Of a stretch of 64,000 nucleotides of DNA, positions 51,077-63,126 are shown one piece after another; position 1 is the stretch's first letter, and every line of letters begins with the position of its first letter. The notes under the pieces are model-generated. The model made no database searches. It had not been told where the DNA came from and saw nothing but the letters and a program-made list of their open reading frames with translations. Both the position numbers and the translations under genes were made by a program. This DNA comes from Magnolia sinica (taxonomy: Eukaryota; Streptophyta; Magnoliopsida; Magnoliales; Magnoliaceae), in contig NC_080583.1 in assembly GCF_029962835.1 (NCBI RefSeq), positions 70,417,158 through 70,481,157 of the forward strand, written 5' to 3'.

Positions 51077-51235
51077 CTGGAATAATGTGATATGTGCAGA
51101 AAAAGTTGTGGCTTCAATTTGAAGGGTCTGAACTTTCCGCTCAAGTTCTGATATATAATGGGCCTTCCGCTCTTTCGAGCGAGCAACAAACTGACGATTT
51201 GCAAGAATCTTGCATTGAGTAACATCCAAAACAGC
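51077..51235 (-). pseudogene. Degenerate bZIP exon, group I (VIP1/RF2a/bZIP18-like)
   Basis: On the minus strand, 53 codons read as the basic region and first heptads of a group I bZIP factor: [19 protein letters not shown], then [17 protein letters not shown] and ITLFQ. In the family this is [19 protein letters not shown] followed by [24 protein letters not shown]. The DNA-contact Asn and Arg of N-x7-R are kept. Just before it, the family's DPKRAKR is replaced by DVTQCK with one codon fewer. The usual exon end after LFQ is not followed by a GT donor here, and a stop comes four codons later. No other bZIP exons were found nearby. I read it as a decayed gene fragment. Confidence 0.75.
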
Positions 51236-51525
51236 TCAAAGGCGAATTTCAAAATCATCAAACAATCTAAACTAAATTCAGGATAGGACGCTTGAAACTT
51301 CAGCCCAAATCAACATTGTAATTCTAAATTTTACGTGTTGGGATGTAGAACATATATAAATGATAAATGCCATATTTTATAGCAGAAAAAAGATGGTTGA
51401 CAAATAAAACTTGAATTTAAGGCCCATCATACATTTCGTGTTTGAATTCATCAACCCACTGCCGTAGGGTCCATGGACACCGTTAAAAACTTCCTAGGGT
51501 CCAATGTGAGGTTTATCTACCATCC

Positions 51526-51545
51526 AACCCTAAACCCTAAATCCC
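51526..51545 (+). promoter_or_regulatory. Telobox-like AACCCTAAACCCTAAA
   Basis: Two adjacent AAACCCTAA-type motifs, a telobox found in many plant promoters. It lies beside a GA-rich stretch. Whether it serves a gene is unknown. Confidence 0.35.
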
Positions 51546-51566
51546 CGAATCCCTAAATCGGTACTA

Positions 51567-51730
51567 AGATTGAGAGAGATTGAGAGAGAGAGAGAGATAC
51601 CTCACGGTCAACCGAGCTTCAGAGAGAGAGAGGAAGAGAGAGTCAGCGAGAGAGAGGAGGGAGAGGATGCGGGAGCACTGGAGGTGCGAGAGAGAGAGAG
51701 AGGGAGGGAGAGAGGGAGAGTGGCGTTGGA
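51567..51730. repeat. GA-rich microsatellite
   Basis: Repeated GAGAGAGA interrupted by short unique stretches such as ACCTCACGGTCAACCGAGCTTC. The Arg/Glu-only frames here are low-complexity artefacts. On the minus strand it looks like a CT-rich 5' UTR. Confidence 0.8.
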
Positions 51731-51782
51731 GAGTGGCCTTGGGAGTAGGGACGCCCTACTTTAACTGACATCACCAAGTTCT

Positions 51783-52225
51783 GTGGGCCCCACTAGGATG
51801 TGTTTGTTATATCCACGCCGTCCATCCATTTTGAGATATCATTTTAAGTCATGAGCCAGAGAATGAGGCAGATTTAAATCTGTAGTGGACCCCACCACAG
51901 AAAACAGCGGAGAGAGTGATTCCCAACGTAGAACTTATCTTAAGGCCCATCATAATTATTATTTGAAATCCAACCAGTTGGAAAGTTTAAAAATACATGA
52001 AATAAGGGAAAACACAAATACCATCTTCGTATAAAACTTTCGAGGCCTTTGGAAGTTTTTAATGGTTGGCATCACTGTCCCACTGTTTTCTGTGCTGGGG
52101 TCCACTGGAGCTTTGGTTTTAACTCTTTCTTTGAATATTGCCCCTAAGATGATCTCTCCAAGTGGATGGAAGGTGTGGATATAAAACATACATTATAGTG
52201 GTATATAAATATCAGGTGGACCCCT
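51783..52225. mobile_element. Palindromic MITE with GGGCCCCACTAGGATGTG core
   Basis: Left part ATATCCACGCCGTCCATCC pairs with right part GGATGGAAGGTGTGGATAT, and the middle is palindromic as well (ACAGAAAACAGCGG versus CACTGTTTTCTGTG). It is the same general design as the elements at 15,813 and 54,214. Exact ends are uncertain. Confidence 0.6.
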
Positions 52226-52246
52226 GCACAGATGATTTTATAATTT

Positions 52247-52247
52247 A

Positions 52248-52293
<46 letters not shown>
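52247..52293. repeat. CA dinucleotide microsatellite
   Basis: About 47 bases of uninterrupted CA repeat, followed by a short TA run. Confidence 0.95.
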
Positions 52294-52301
<8 letters not shown>

Positions 52302-53379
52302 GGGAAAAGGTTCCATACGGTCGAGCTTATGGGAACTTCTCATACAGTTGAGCTGTGTGGGCCTCACCGTGATGGGTGTCGAACATCTACCCAGTTAGTC
52401 AGATGCACCATTCCATGGCAGGCCTATGGCTTAAAATCAAGTCAATCCGTGACTTTTTTGGGCCACACCACATACAAAAGTTGAGAGGGGTTACCCTCCA
52501 TTAAAATATTCATAATCATTTGTCGAACATCTTCTCTTTCTCTACTCGCCCAACGCTTGCTCGATGCCCGACCACCAGAAAAGGGGGCTTTAGCCTCGGT
52601 TCAAAATTGTTGGTGTATCGCCAAGGTTAAATACCAATTCTTCATGAACACACACATATGATAAGTTTGGGCTTTTTATCCTTCGGATTTGGGACATATT
52701 TCAATGATCAAAAGACTTCCAGTGTCAACAACCTATATGGCCCACCGAAGTTGGGAAATGATAATATCTTGTTAGTTGATATCTCCTGAAATTTCCAATA
52801 TCTCGTGATGAGATGAGTACGTACATTTTTGCCAATTGGCATGGCCCACTAGATGGGCAGACTGGATCACCAGATGCACATTTAGCACCAGAACAAGAGC
52901 CTGGCAAGTTACAACATTTTTGGATAGATGTCACTACCTTAACCATGCACTCATTCATACAATTAGGAACAAGCCATTGTGTAATAATCACACCAGTCGG
53001 ATGATCATAACCCTTTGAATGGAGCCAATTTGCTAACAACCATCCATTGTTTGCGAGCCATAATTCACATGGTGCCCCTATCCATAATTGGCAATGGACC
53101 TGGATGGCTTCAAGCATAACCATCAATTAGGGCTGTCCAAGGGCCCTAGCTCGGTCAATCTGTTCTCATGTTTTGAACTACAGGTGACAATGTATTGGGT
53201 CAGCTAGCAGGTTAACAGACTCGTGTTATTCCTAATAGAGGTTGGAGTAAGCCAAATGGGTATGGGTCTGAGTATGGTTGAACTACATCCAACCTAACCC
53301 AACCCAGCCATATAAATAACCAATGGGATGGGCTAGATGAACTAATCCAGCCCGGACCATATAGCCCAGTGTTCCCTTA
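52294..53379. other. Unassigned DNA with MITE remnants
   Basis: GTGTGGGCCTCACCGTGATGGGTGTCG near 52,355 and GGGCCACACCAC near 52,460 look like halves of decayed palindromic elements. The minus-strand frame at 52,725-53,126 has no recognisable domain. Confidence 0.4.
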
Positions 53380-54681
53380 AAGTTCGGGTCTCACTGTTTT
53401 CGTTCTCACTGTTTCCTCGTAGTATGGCCCACTTCAACACTGGATCTATCTCATTTTTTAAATCTCATTCTATCATGGTTTGGAGAAAATGATGGACGGA
53501 GTATATTTTACACTGTCATCGTGGTTTTGGCCCACATTAATTCATATCTTCTTGTGGTTTCTCTGCATTCATATATTCTTGATATTATGAACATGTTGGA
53601 TGTCAAATAAACATTACTATGCGCCCAAGGAAGGTATCGATGGTGGAAATCATTATTCCACACTGTTTCGTGTGGCATGGTCCACTTGAGTTTTGGATTT
53701 ACTGAAAATTCGGGATCATTGGCTTGTTCATCCATTTTTCGATATCATTTTAAAGAACTATCCAAAAAATTATTCATATCCAAAGATTAATTAAATGAAC
53801 CACACCACAATATAAGGGGAACAAATTGGCTACTCCCCTTGACACCATCCAATGGCTTGTGGTTGGTGCTCTGTGGGCCCTTCCCTGACGTATGTGTCTA
53901 ATCCATGTCGTCCATCTATTTTTAAAAATCATGTTACAGCATGAAACAAAAAATGAGGCATATCCCAATATGAAATGGACCACATTAATAGGAAACAGTG
54001 TTGAATGAGCGTTAACCATTTAAAACATTTTAGGGGCCATAAAAGTCTTGGAAGGAGATGATTTTTGTTTTGCCCCTTTATCTAGGCCTGTATGACCTAA
54101 TCAAAAGATTGAATGTCAAATAAAAAGTAAAGTGGGCCTTAGGAGGGTTTTAATGATGGATAACCAATTATTATTGTTTTTATGTAGTGTGGTCGGCTGA
54201 TATTTATTTACCAGCCAATGGCTGGTGGTCGGTGCTTTGTGGGCCCCACCATGATGTATGTGTTTCATCCACGCCGTCCATATATTTTTATAGATCATTT
54301 TATGATATGAGAGAAAAAATGAGATATACCTAAATCTCAAGTGGACCACATTACAGAAAAAAGTGTTGGATGAACGTTGACCATTAAAAACATTTTGGGG
54401 GCCATTATCAAGCTGATATTTATTGTTTCCCTTCATCCGGGTCTTTACGACCTAATCAACATATTAGATTTCAAATAAACAGTGCAATAGGCCTTAGGAG
54501 GGTTTTAATAGTGGATATCCAACCATTATTGATTTCCTATGGTGTAGTCCACCTGAGATTTATATACCTATCATTTTTTGTTTTAGGCCCTAAAATGATC
54601 TCTAAAAGTAGATGAACGGAATAGATGAAACACATACATCATGGTGGGGCCCACGGAGCACCCACCACCAGTAGCCAATCC
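53380..54681. mobile_element. Cluster of related palindromic MITEs, last one complete
   Basis: At least three related copies lie in a row. The best is 54,214-54,681: its left end CCAATGGCTGGTGGTCGGTGC, then GTGGGCCCCACCATGATGTATGTGTTTCATCC, is repeated inverted at the right end (GATGAAACACATACATCATGGTGGGGCCCAC, then GGCTACTGGTGG on the opposite strand). A truncated copy with the same left end begins near 53,848, and another decayed one occupies about 53,380-53,760. All are non-coding. Confidence 0.7.
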
Positions 54682-54689
54682 GCCTCCCA

Positions 54690-54889
54690 AATTTCTCAAA
54701 ACAGAGCCGCGCCCAAAATTAGGGATTTCATACGGTCTCTCTTTCTACTCTCTCTCTCCGTTCCTCCACAGAGCATTCCCTAAACCCTTCTTTCCCTAAT
54801 CCTGTCTCCCTCCCGATCTCTGCTCCATCTCTCTTTCTCCTCCCTCTCTCTCCAATGCCTCAGCCGTGAAGAAACACAGGCCGTGAACG

Positions 54890-54941
<52 letters not shown>

Positions 54942-55001
54942 GCAGCAGCTGTGAATCTCCTACCCGAAGAAACTCACGCCGTGAAGCTCCTCTCCATAGG
55001 T
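54690..55001 (+). promoter_or_regulatory. Possible 5' UTR exon with CT microsatellite
   Basis: Pyrimidine-rich CTCTCTTTCTACTCTC sequence, a 40-base CT run near 54,897-54,938, and an ATAG|GTTTGATATC donor-like site at about 55,001 give the look of a plant 5' UTR first exon. No coding exon follows closely. It might be the leader of the NUP98 fragment downstream, but nothing in the sequence proves the link. Confidence 0.35.
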
Positions 55002-58000
55002 TTGATATCTTCTTCTATTTGTATCTATTTTCTTGTCTTTCAGATTTGATATATGCTGTCATTTGTGTAGAATTTCTTTGTCGTACATGCCGTGGGCCAC
55101 ACCATAGAGATTACCTGGGGCGCGGTCCACTTATCAGGCGAGATACCCGGTGAAATCAGTGGACAGAGGATGGTCTGACTCAATGTACGGGTTTGGCCCC
55201 CCCGATGAGTGGATTCGTCTAGTTTTCTCCATGGCTCAGATGTTCTGCACAAGTGCCATGTTTGATGGAAGGAAAGCATTATATGTGAAAGTTCTCGTAC
55301 AACGTTGTATGTGAAAATTTCTCTGTATTGACTGTTTGATCGCTGACGGTGTCTAGAAATTATTTTTTTCCATGGATTTTTTCCTTCATTAATTTTTTTA
55401 TTTTTTAATTTCGTTTATTTTCAGTAATTTGAGAGTTCTAGACTGTTGGTGTCCACCACCGCCTAGGATTCTGTACATATGGGGCCTGTTTGGTGTTCTA
55501 GACTGTTGTTCTGCTAGGTCCCACTATTAATGGGGGATTCCCTCAAATTTCTCTTCAACCAGGATGTTCGTTGAGGCTTGCTAGTCCTGTATGCACCTTG
55601 ATGAAATATATCTGAGCCATGCGCAAATCTGTATGCACCTTGATTAAATGGCTTGCTAGTCCTGTATGCACCTCAAATTCTCTTTTTAAGATTAGAATCT
55701 GATTAGTCCACACACACAGATTTCCAGCAAAAGGAAGAAGAAAGAAAGACAGTTTTGTTGTGGTGTGGTCCACTCGAGATTCAGATATGACTCCTTTTTA
55801 GGCTCTTGCCCTAAAATAATGATCCAAGTGAATGGACCACATGGCTAAAATAAATGCATCATTGTCGGGTCCACCGAGCACCATCCAGATCTCTAATACA
55901 TAATTACCATTAGCTAAAATGAGACAAAGTCATTTTTAAGTGGCTGCCAAACAGGGCCTTGGGTTTTGGTCAAAACCTCAGTAAAAGTTTCTGCATGTTT
56001 TGAAGGAAATAAAGAAATGAAGTTCGGGCCATTAAACAATGGCAAGCATGTTGATAGAAACCAATCTACTTAGGCCCCTGTTTGGTAGACACCTTCAAAT
56101 GAGTTAATCTCATTTTAGTTTACCGCCATAATGTATCAGAGGTCATGTTTTCTATTACATAGTTACTGTTATTATGAAGTCATTATTCATTATAGATCTA
56201 GATTTCTAATACATAATTAGTCTTCGCTAAAATGAAATGACCTCATTTTTAGGTGCCTTCTTGGAACTGACCAAGATATTCATATGCCCTCCAAACCATT
56301 CATATAATTATTACCTCTCAAATAAACTGCAGGAATAAATATCATTATGATATATTAAGTGGTTCCCTGGCCCCAGCTTGAGTTGGGTTTTAGAAACCTC
56401 AAACGCCAAAGTTGCCAACAACCCATTTCAGACCTTGCTATATTTTGGGCTTGTCTTGACCATCCAATCAAACAGGGGATTACTTGAATCTTCTTTGAAA
56501 CTTTCAACCACCATCCCTTTGTTCCAGTCTGGAGAGCTCTGCACATTTCAAAATAAGCCAGAAGATTGATTAGCTTCATGTTAAATAAAGAATGCACATA
56601 GAATGGTGGGACCGGCCCTTTTTCCAGTTGATAATAACCATAGGATGTTTTTTTTTTTGTGTGGGTGCTATCATTTCCAGGGGCAGGTTCAGCCCAATGG
56701 GGAGTAAGCATGCTACTGCTGGAAATATGCAGACTGCTTTCCCACTTCAATATGACCATGTTCGGTACTGCAAACGGGAAAGATGAGATGACCTTTTTCA
56801 CCTCATTAATCGTCCCTTTTCTGCTTTTATATATATATATATATATGCATTTTGAATTTTGAGTAATGTTTACCTACATCCTATTGTCAACACGCACAAT
56901 CAGTCGTAGGTTTACCTACATCCTATTTTGCAGTAAATCCTATCATAGTAGTTTCCATTTTCAAGGTCAAAACTGCAAGCATTAAAAAAATGAAGGTGAA
57001 TGAAAAAAAAAAAAGGTTTATAACATACCATCTGTAGGTGAGCATTCCCTCTTAAACTTGTTTTTTCCTTATTAACTCAATAAACATGCACAATTAAGTT
57101 AGCAGCATGCTGAGGCAATATGCTTGAAAGGAGCTCGCTGCCTCAGCTGTAAAAATCATGTTTACCTAGTCATTTATAATTTCTTTGTTCTTTTTAACAA
57201 ATATCTATAATAATGAGAACAGCTGCAACTTGGTAATCGAGTCAATGAGATCTCGACGCCTGAATCCCAAAGAAAAGAACACGTATACACGCCAGACATT
57301 TGAATAGAGACAGAGAACTTTATTGATATTCAAACTTCTGTTACAATACTTTAGAAAGCTCCAACTCAAAATTTTGCAATGCCCCTTTATAGACCCTAAA
57401 GACAATCCCTATAAATCTTTGATGAAAACCCCCCCCAGCTATTAGATTGATTTCAAATCAACCTATAATTGATTTAAGATAATAAAAATTCCACTAACAA
57501 TGATTTAGCCTAACATAGCAAAAACATATCTACTAAATACCCCCAAATTAAATTCTGAGAGGTAACGACCAATTTATTGGAAAATCTAGCAGAGCGAGGA
57601 AAGAATACAAGCAAACAAAAACTAAAACAAACCATCAAACAAGATAGCCCAATCCCCCACAAGAGCTACAACCCTCGAAATAACCTTCGTGTTAAATATC
57701 ACACATTGACACCCATTAGCCTACTAAATACCCCTAAAATATTCAATCATTTCTTCCATACCAGTCCCTTATCACACATTGACACCCAGCAGCCTACTAG
57801 CCACCATGATAGTAATCCCAACATTCCCCCTTTTTCTTCTACCATAGGCAACATATGCCAAAAGGAAGGCCACGCATTCTATAACCCAAGAAATTATATA
57901 TATATATATATATTTTAAAAAACACAAATTACCATCATTACTATTTATAGAAGATTCTAAACATGTTTATATATTTTTCTCAAACAAAAGAATCCATCAA

Positions 58001-58063
58001 AAAGATACCTTTGTAACCATCCGTTACATCTAATCCTAAACATCTCTTTAAATCAAACAATAA
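55002..58063. other. Unassigned DNA, 3 kb
   Basis: No coding region recognised. In particular, no FG-repeat coding sequence was seen that could be the front of the NUP98 fragment. MITE-like pieces occur at 55,750-55,960 and 56,075-56,250 (shared CTAATACATAATTA and CTAAAATGA stretches, with GGCCCCTGTTTGGTAG at 56,075). TA microsatellites lie at 56,828-56,847 and 57,895-57,913. Confidence 0.45.
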
Positions 58064-58643
58064 GGGCCTGTTTGGCCAGTTGCATTGGAAAGGATTAGGT
58101 GGGATGGGATTCAAAAAACATAATTATTACCCATGGCAGGGATTGTTCCCTGTTACCATGGGATAAGCTTAATTCCATGCTTTGTTTGTAATACGGTGGT
58201 ACATTGAATAGATATACCCACCATCATTTGAAACTATTAAGAATAACACACATGTGTTATATCTAAACTGTTCATTTGTTTTGTAACCTCATTTTATGGC
58301 ATGGGCCTAAAAATGAAGCAGATCCAAAACTTATGTGGCCTCAAAGAAGTTTTCAACAGTAAGTATTCAATCCCCGTTGCTTTCTATGGTGGGGTCCACT
58401 TGAGCTTTAGATCTACCTGATTTTTTGGCCCATGCTCTAAAATGATCTCGAAAAATGGGTGGACGGTGTGGATATAGCCCACACATCATGGTGGGACCTA
58501 CACAACTTGCTAACATTGAGTGAAATTGGCACGGGACCCAATGCAATTCCATCTTATCTACTTCCAAGCGTGGAATTGGCACAGGACCACATGCAATTCC
58601 ATCCCACCTAATCCTTTCCAATGCAACTGGCCAAACAGGCCCC
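58064..58643. mobile_element. MITE with GGGCCTGTTTGGCCAGTTGCATTGG ends
   Basis: 580 bases with inverted ends matching over about 45 bases: GGGCCTGTTTGGCCAGTTG, then CATTGGAAAGGATTAGGTGGGATGG at the left and the reverse at 58,590-58,643. The ends resemble hAT or Harbinger type MITEs. The middle carries the GTGTGGATATAGCCCACACATCATGGTGGGACC motif shared with other local elements. Confidence 0.75.
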
Positions 58644-59752
58644 AAACGACCAAAATATGCCTTATTCCCATCATTACCAGACATGCCTTCCAAAAATCAG
58701 CCATAGTTCCACTTAAATGACAATGAAGTTGCACAATCTTGGCTCTACTTTGAAAGGTAACTCAATAAGCTTTTAAACAGGACCAAATTCATGCTATCGG
58801 ACATTGTTTGGTATATGAAAAGCAGCCTGTCAAATAAGTTACTGAAAATACTAATGGGAATCTTGTTAGGCTTTGGCTGTAAGTTACCCTGATTTTTAGA
58901 ATTGTCCGACTGTAATTTTTCAAAACAGATGAACAGAGTTAATTTAACACCGACATCTTTATGGGCCCCCACACAGCCCCGAGCAGAGACATCACATTGA
59001 ATCCACTCTGGATTTCAAATCAATTTGGGTGTGTACCCTGTCATTCTTGTTTTAGGCCCACAAAAGCACATACAACTGCATTGTATGTGGTGATATCGCT
59101 ATGTACCGGATACTACCTGCTGGCTTTAGATAAACATCAAGCCATTGTTTTTTAGTGGGAAGGAAAGATAAAACCGTTTCGTATCTGACAATACTTACCA
59201 GCTCCACCCTTGATGCCCATGTATCTAGCCATTGAATATCTGGCCCTTATGTGATTGAATGGACTATTATTTTATTTCCTCTCCAACTCAATAAAAATTT
59301 TCATCTGGGAGTTCTTTTCTTTAGGTTCATCCATGGTGGGGTCCATTTAACCAACGAATACATATTAACCCCACGTGCAAAACCCGATCCTTGGTTCCCG
59401 AAAATCTGCGAAATGATCCTTGGTTCTTGATACACCTGATTTTTGTAAATGAGCAAAATTACACTTTTTCATTTTACCTTTACATGCTTGTGGCTTCTTG
59501 CCTATTGATGTTTACTCAAAAATTAATTATTTTTCATTGGACTAGTCAAATTTGAATAATGAATGTTTTTCTTTTGATGAATAAATTTGGAAAAGTTTCA
59601 AATTTATCAAAGGTACTGCATCTGCTCTAAGATAGGATGTTCGTGTTTTTAATGTGGCTATATCACCACAATATGATTTCTTGCCATCCATTCTTTTTTG
59701 TGTATGCATTGATGGTTGGAGCTGGTTTACAATTGTTCTGATTTTATGACAG
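58644..59752. other. Unassigned DNA upstream of the NUP98 fragment
   Basis: No exon or clear repeat recognised. The last bases, TTCTGATTTTATGACAG, form the acceptor of the first NUP98-like exon. Confidence 0.4.
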
Positions 59753-61959
59753 TGCTGCCAGTCAGAATAATTTGATCGCGCAACCAGTGCCAGTTGAAAA
59801 CCCATTTGGAACACTCCCTGCAATGCCTCAACTGTCAATTGGTCGTGCTGGCTCAGCACCCTCTGTCCAATATTGAATTTCTAGCATGCCTGTAAGTAAT
59901 CTACTGAAAATCTGGGCTTAAATTCGAACTTATAGTGATTTTTGTTATGCAACATGCATTTTTTATGTCGACTCTATTTGGCAGGCTCTAACAATCGAGT
60001 CTAACATTTTGGTTTATGCAACTGTTCAAGGAACTCTTTATAAATCTATGAGTCTTTCATTGAACTGAACTTGGAAATAGTTAGACCAAAAAATTGAGTT
60101 TAGACTCTAGCCTGTGATTTTGAACATTGCAATGAATTACACACATCGTGGGTAGATAAAATGATGAGCTTTGGCTGAAGACGTGGGATTTTATTTTTAT
60201 TTATTTATTTTTTAATTGTTTACAAACAGGTTGGCAACAAGCCCACTCTTGTCAGAGTTTCACCCTTACTGACTCCTAGGCACTTGTCTCGGAGAAGGAT
60301 TAGGTTATATGATGTTATATATCATCCTAGAAATGATGGTCTGAAGGTGTGACTGTTTCCCTTAGAGAAATACAACAAAAGTTTGTAAAATATATCATTC
60401 TGACAGTCTCAAATTTTCTTTCAATGCAGGTGCCATTCTTTAGTGACGATGAGGAAACACCAAGTACGCTAAAGGCGGATGCTCTTTTCATTCCTCGGGA
60501 GAATCCAAGGGCACTGGTTATTCGTCCCATGGACCAGTGGCCCACAAGATCTAGTGCAGAAAAGCAGTCTCCATTGAAAGATACGGATGCACCAGTTCAT
60601 CAAAATGGTTAGTTTGATTCCATTTCACCTCTCTTCTTGGTTTAATCTAATTTCCCTGACATCTTTTCACATATACTTCATCTTCACACTCACACGCACA
60701 CCCCCCAACACACACTCAGTAGCTATTGCTTTTGTTTGCTATATCTTGGTTGCTTCTGGTACATGTATCTGAATTTAACTTATAAACTACTAAGGCATGT
60801 ACTCCTTATGCAGTTTGACTGCATTGAAGCCTTAAACCAACTTGACATAATCAAACAACATTGTCACCAGTGCACACAAATATGTTCTCATAACTTATAA
60901 ACTACTAAGGTATGGACTCCTTATGCAGTTGACTACATATTGAAGCCTCAAACCAACTTGACATAATTGAACAACATTGTCACCAATGCACACAAATATG
61001 TCCTCATAACTTCATATTTTATTTAGAGGACTGATCACCTTCAATTGGCTGTTGCTGAACTTCACCTATGGCCCATTTTTACAAGTGTTTCCTTGAAAAA
61101 CAAGATACGATATTTTTAAGGCCAAATGTGGAAAAAGGACAAAGTCTTGAGGGCATAAAAACATGGGCCATGCTGTACTTCTAGTTGTGGGTAGTAAGTT
61201 CTCATTTTCCAAGGCTGTCCTTTTTGGAGAAGTGTTATTCGAACATTGAAAACTCATCAGCATGAATCTCTTGCTTGTTTTTCAAAGTAGTCTCTGTTAA
61301 AGATCTGGAAGTCCATGTTGAGTTTGATGGGAGTGTTGAATGCTCACTCACTAAATTTGCTTGTTATGTTAGTGTTGTGGGGCTGATGTCACGGGGGCAG
61401 CTGGTTGTACATGCAATCTTGAGAATTCATGTTTCGGATGTGATTAACAAAACAAGATTCGTAATGCTGACTTCGGTTGGTGTTGCATGGATTGGGGTGT
61501 TGTTGTTGCTTTCTTTGGAGCTGTAGGGCTCATTGGTCTATAGTTCTTTCTTTTCTTTAACTAGGCATTTCATCCCAAAAAAAAAAAAAATGTAGTTACA
61601 AATCTGATGCTAAATAGTTGGGATGGTGATGTTGTTGTTGTGGTTATAATGTCACATCAATTAATTGCAGAAAGTGATCTAGAACTATCTATTTCATGGA
61701 GCTTAGGGCCTGTAGTTTAATCTGTTGAGTCAGTCTACCAATGGCAGGGATGTGCATGTGTTTTGCAGCTAGTGAAATGCCATGTCATATTCCTAGCCAT
61801 TATGCATAATTCCATTATGGTTATGGTTAGTAATTTTGGATTGTCAAACTAGGGTTTTTTCTTTGGTTGTTCTCTTTACATGATGCTCTTATTCAGGTAT
61901 AATCTCTGGGGAGGCATCCGCTTCTGCTTTAAATGGTTCCTTCTCTCAAGATCATGATG
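59753..61959 (+). pseudogene. NUP98: NUP98 (nucleoporin) gene fragment, four exons, in-frame stop
   Basis: Four exons match the linker of plant NUP98, just before the autoproteolytic domain: 59,753-59,891 (NPFGTLPAMPQ, GSAPSVQY), 60,230-60,346 ([20 protein letters not shown]), 60,430-60,607 ([30 protein letters not shown]) and 61,897-61,959 (SGEASASALNGSFSQDHDG). All have GT-AG ends and the phases join. Retained introns show a DNA-level copy, not a retrocopy. NUP98 is an FG nucleoporin of the nuclear pore. The FG-repeat part, which in plants makes up over 600 residues, and the C-terminal HFS-cleavage domain are both absent from the window. A TGA at 59,874-59,876 stands where the family has GGA (YGISSMP), so this copy is broken. 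It could also be the tail of a damaged resident gene. Confidence 0.85.
60775..61012 (+). repeat. Tandem duplication, 116-bp unit, in NUP98 intron 3
   Basis: TAACTTATAAACTACTAAGG starts at about 60,775 and again at 60,891. The two units match through CACACAAATATGT with a few substitutions and small indels. They lie in the 1.29-kb third intron. Confidence 0.85.
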
Positions 61960-62423
61960 GTAAGCCCATTTCTTTAATTTAGTTTTTGTTTTTGCTCCCT
62001 ACTCTTTTTAATTTTTACTTTATAAGCCATCATGCCTCATCTGGCATTTCTTTTTCTTGTTTTGATCTTTAATGCAACTGAAACGTTGTGATTGGTAACT
62101 TGAAAATTCTTACTGAGATATTTTAGTTTTATGGATATGCTGCAGGGTGCCAAAAAAAGAAAATAAAAAGAAAAAAAAGGGGAAAAAAATAGGAGAAGAA
62201 CAAGATATTAATTTGAAATTCCTTTTAGTCTCCACTCAAGGAACCACACATCCTTGATTTGCCCCACACCTTTGGTTCCATTTGGAATATGGCACAAATT
62301 GCCATTATGCTCCACTTAAATGCACCCCCTATGGTTTCGAATTGAGTTTGCTAGGAAGTGCAGAAACTCCATTGCACATTGAGTGGAACAGAGTCTGTCA
62401 TATCAACTATGGATGGCTAGCGA

Positions 62424-62949
62424 TGATGTATGACAACTAACCACTTGCTCTAAAAGATCGAATTGATAAAGCATGTCGAATCAATCCCTTTATCTCATAG
62501 CCCAAGTTAGGCCCTCGGCCGAACCCCCCTTGTGGGCCCCACTTCACATGGGTCTTGCCTCACATGAGCTACCCACCTCACACGGGCCGCCCACCTCGAG
62601 TGTGCCCCTCTTCACACTGGCCGTTCTACTCGAGTCCAGTGTGAAAATGCCACTGCATCAATCATCCCTGGTAAGGAGTCTCAAACATGAGACCTCCTGC
62701 TCTGATACTACTTTTGATGCAGAACAACTAACCACTTGCTCTAAAAGTTTGAACTGATAGAGCTTGGCAAATCAATCCCTTTATCTCATAGCCTAGGTCA
62801 GGAACTCGGCCAAACCCCCCTCATGGGCCCCACTTCAGATGGGTTCTGCCTCACACGAGCCACATGCCTCACACAAGCCGCCCACCCCAAGTGTGCCCCC
62901 GCTTCACATAGGCCACCCCACTCGAGCCCGGTTTGAAAATGCCCGTACA
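62424..62949 (-). mobile_element. TRIM (miniature LTR element), minus strand
   Basis: Two direct repeats, 62,424-62,657 and 62,715-62,949, of about 235 bases with TGATG...CA ends flank a 57-base centre. Next to the right repeat the plus strand reads GCTCTGATACTAC, the reverse of an initiator tRNA-Met primer site. Size, layout and absence of coding fit a terminal-repeat retrotransposon in miniature. The direct repeats differ at many positions, so it is old. No target duplication matches at the chosen ends. Confidence 0.75.
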
Positions 62950-63126
62950 TTAAGCAAGCTCAATTTGGCAGGAGGTGCTGAGCTAAGCCGAAAGGTCAGT
63001 TTAGCCAATGGCAAATTCACCTGATGTAAATATAGTAACTTAAAAACTCAGCCTTTCCGTTTTTATTACAGAATGCCTAATTCAAAACTCAACTACAGTT
63101 CTTGATATTTCATTGGGTTTGGATAT
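62950..63126. other. Short unassigned stretch
   Basis: Includes a TTTTTATTACAG acceptor-like site near 63,072, but no recognisable exon follows it. Confidence 0.3.

Noticed and set aside
51570-51768. Arg/Glu-rich small proteins
   Set aside because: Translation of a GA microsatellite in several frames.
52725-53126. Minus-strand 133-residue frame
   Set aside because: No recognisable motif, mixed composition, in a region with MITE remnants; likely chance.
56355-56801. Minus-strand 148-residue frame
   Set aside because: No known domain, and there are equally long frames on the other strand; not supportable.
61275-61526. Plus-strand 83-residue frame
   Set aside because: Falls within the third intron of the NUP98 fragment and matches no family I know.
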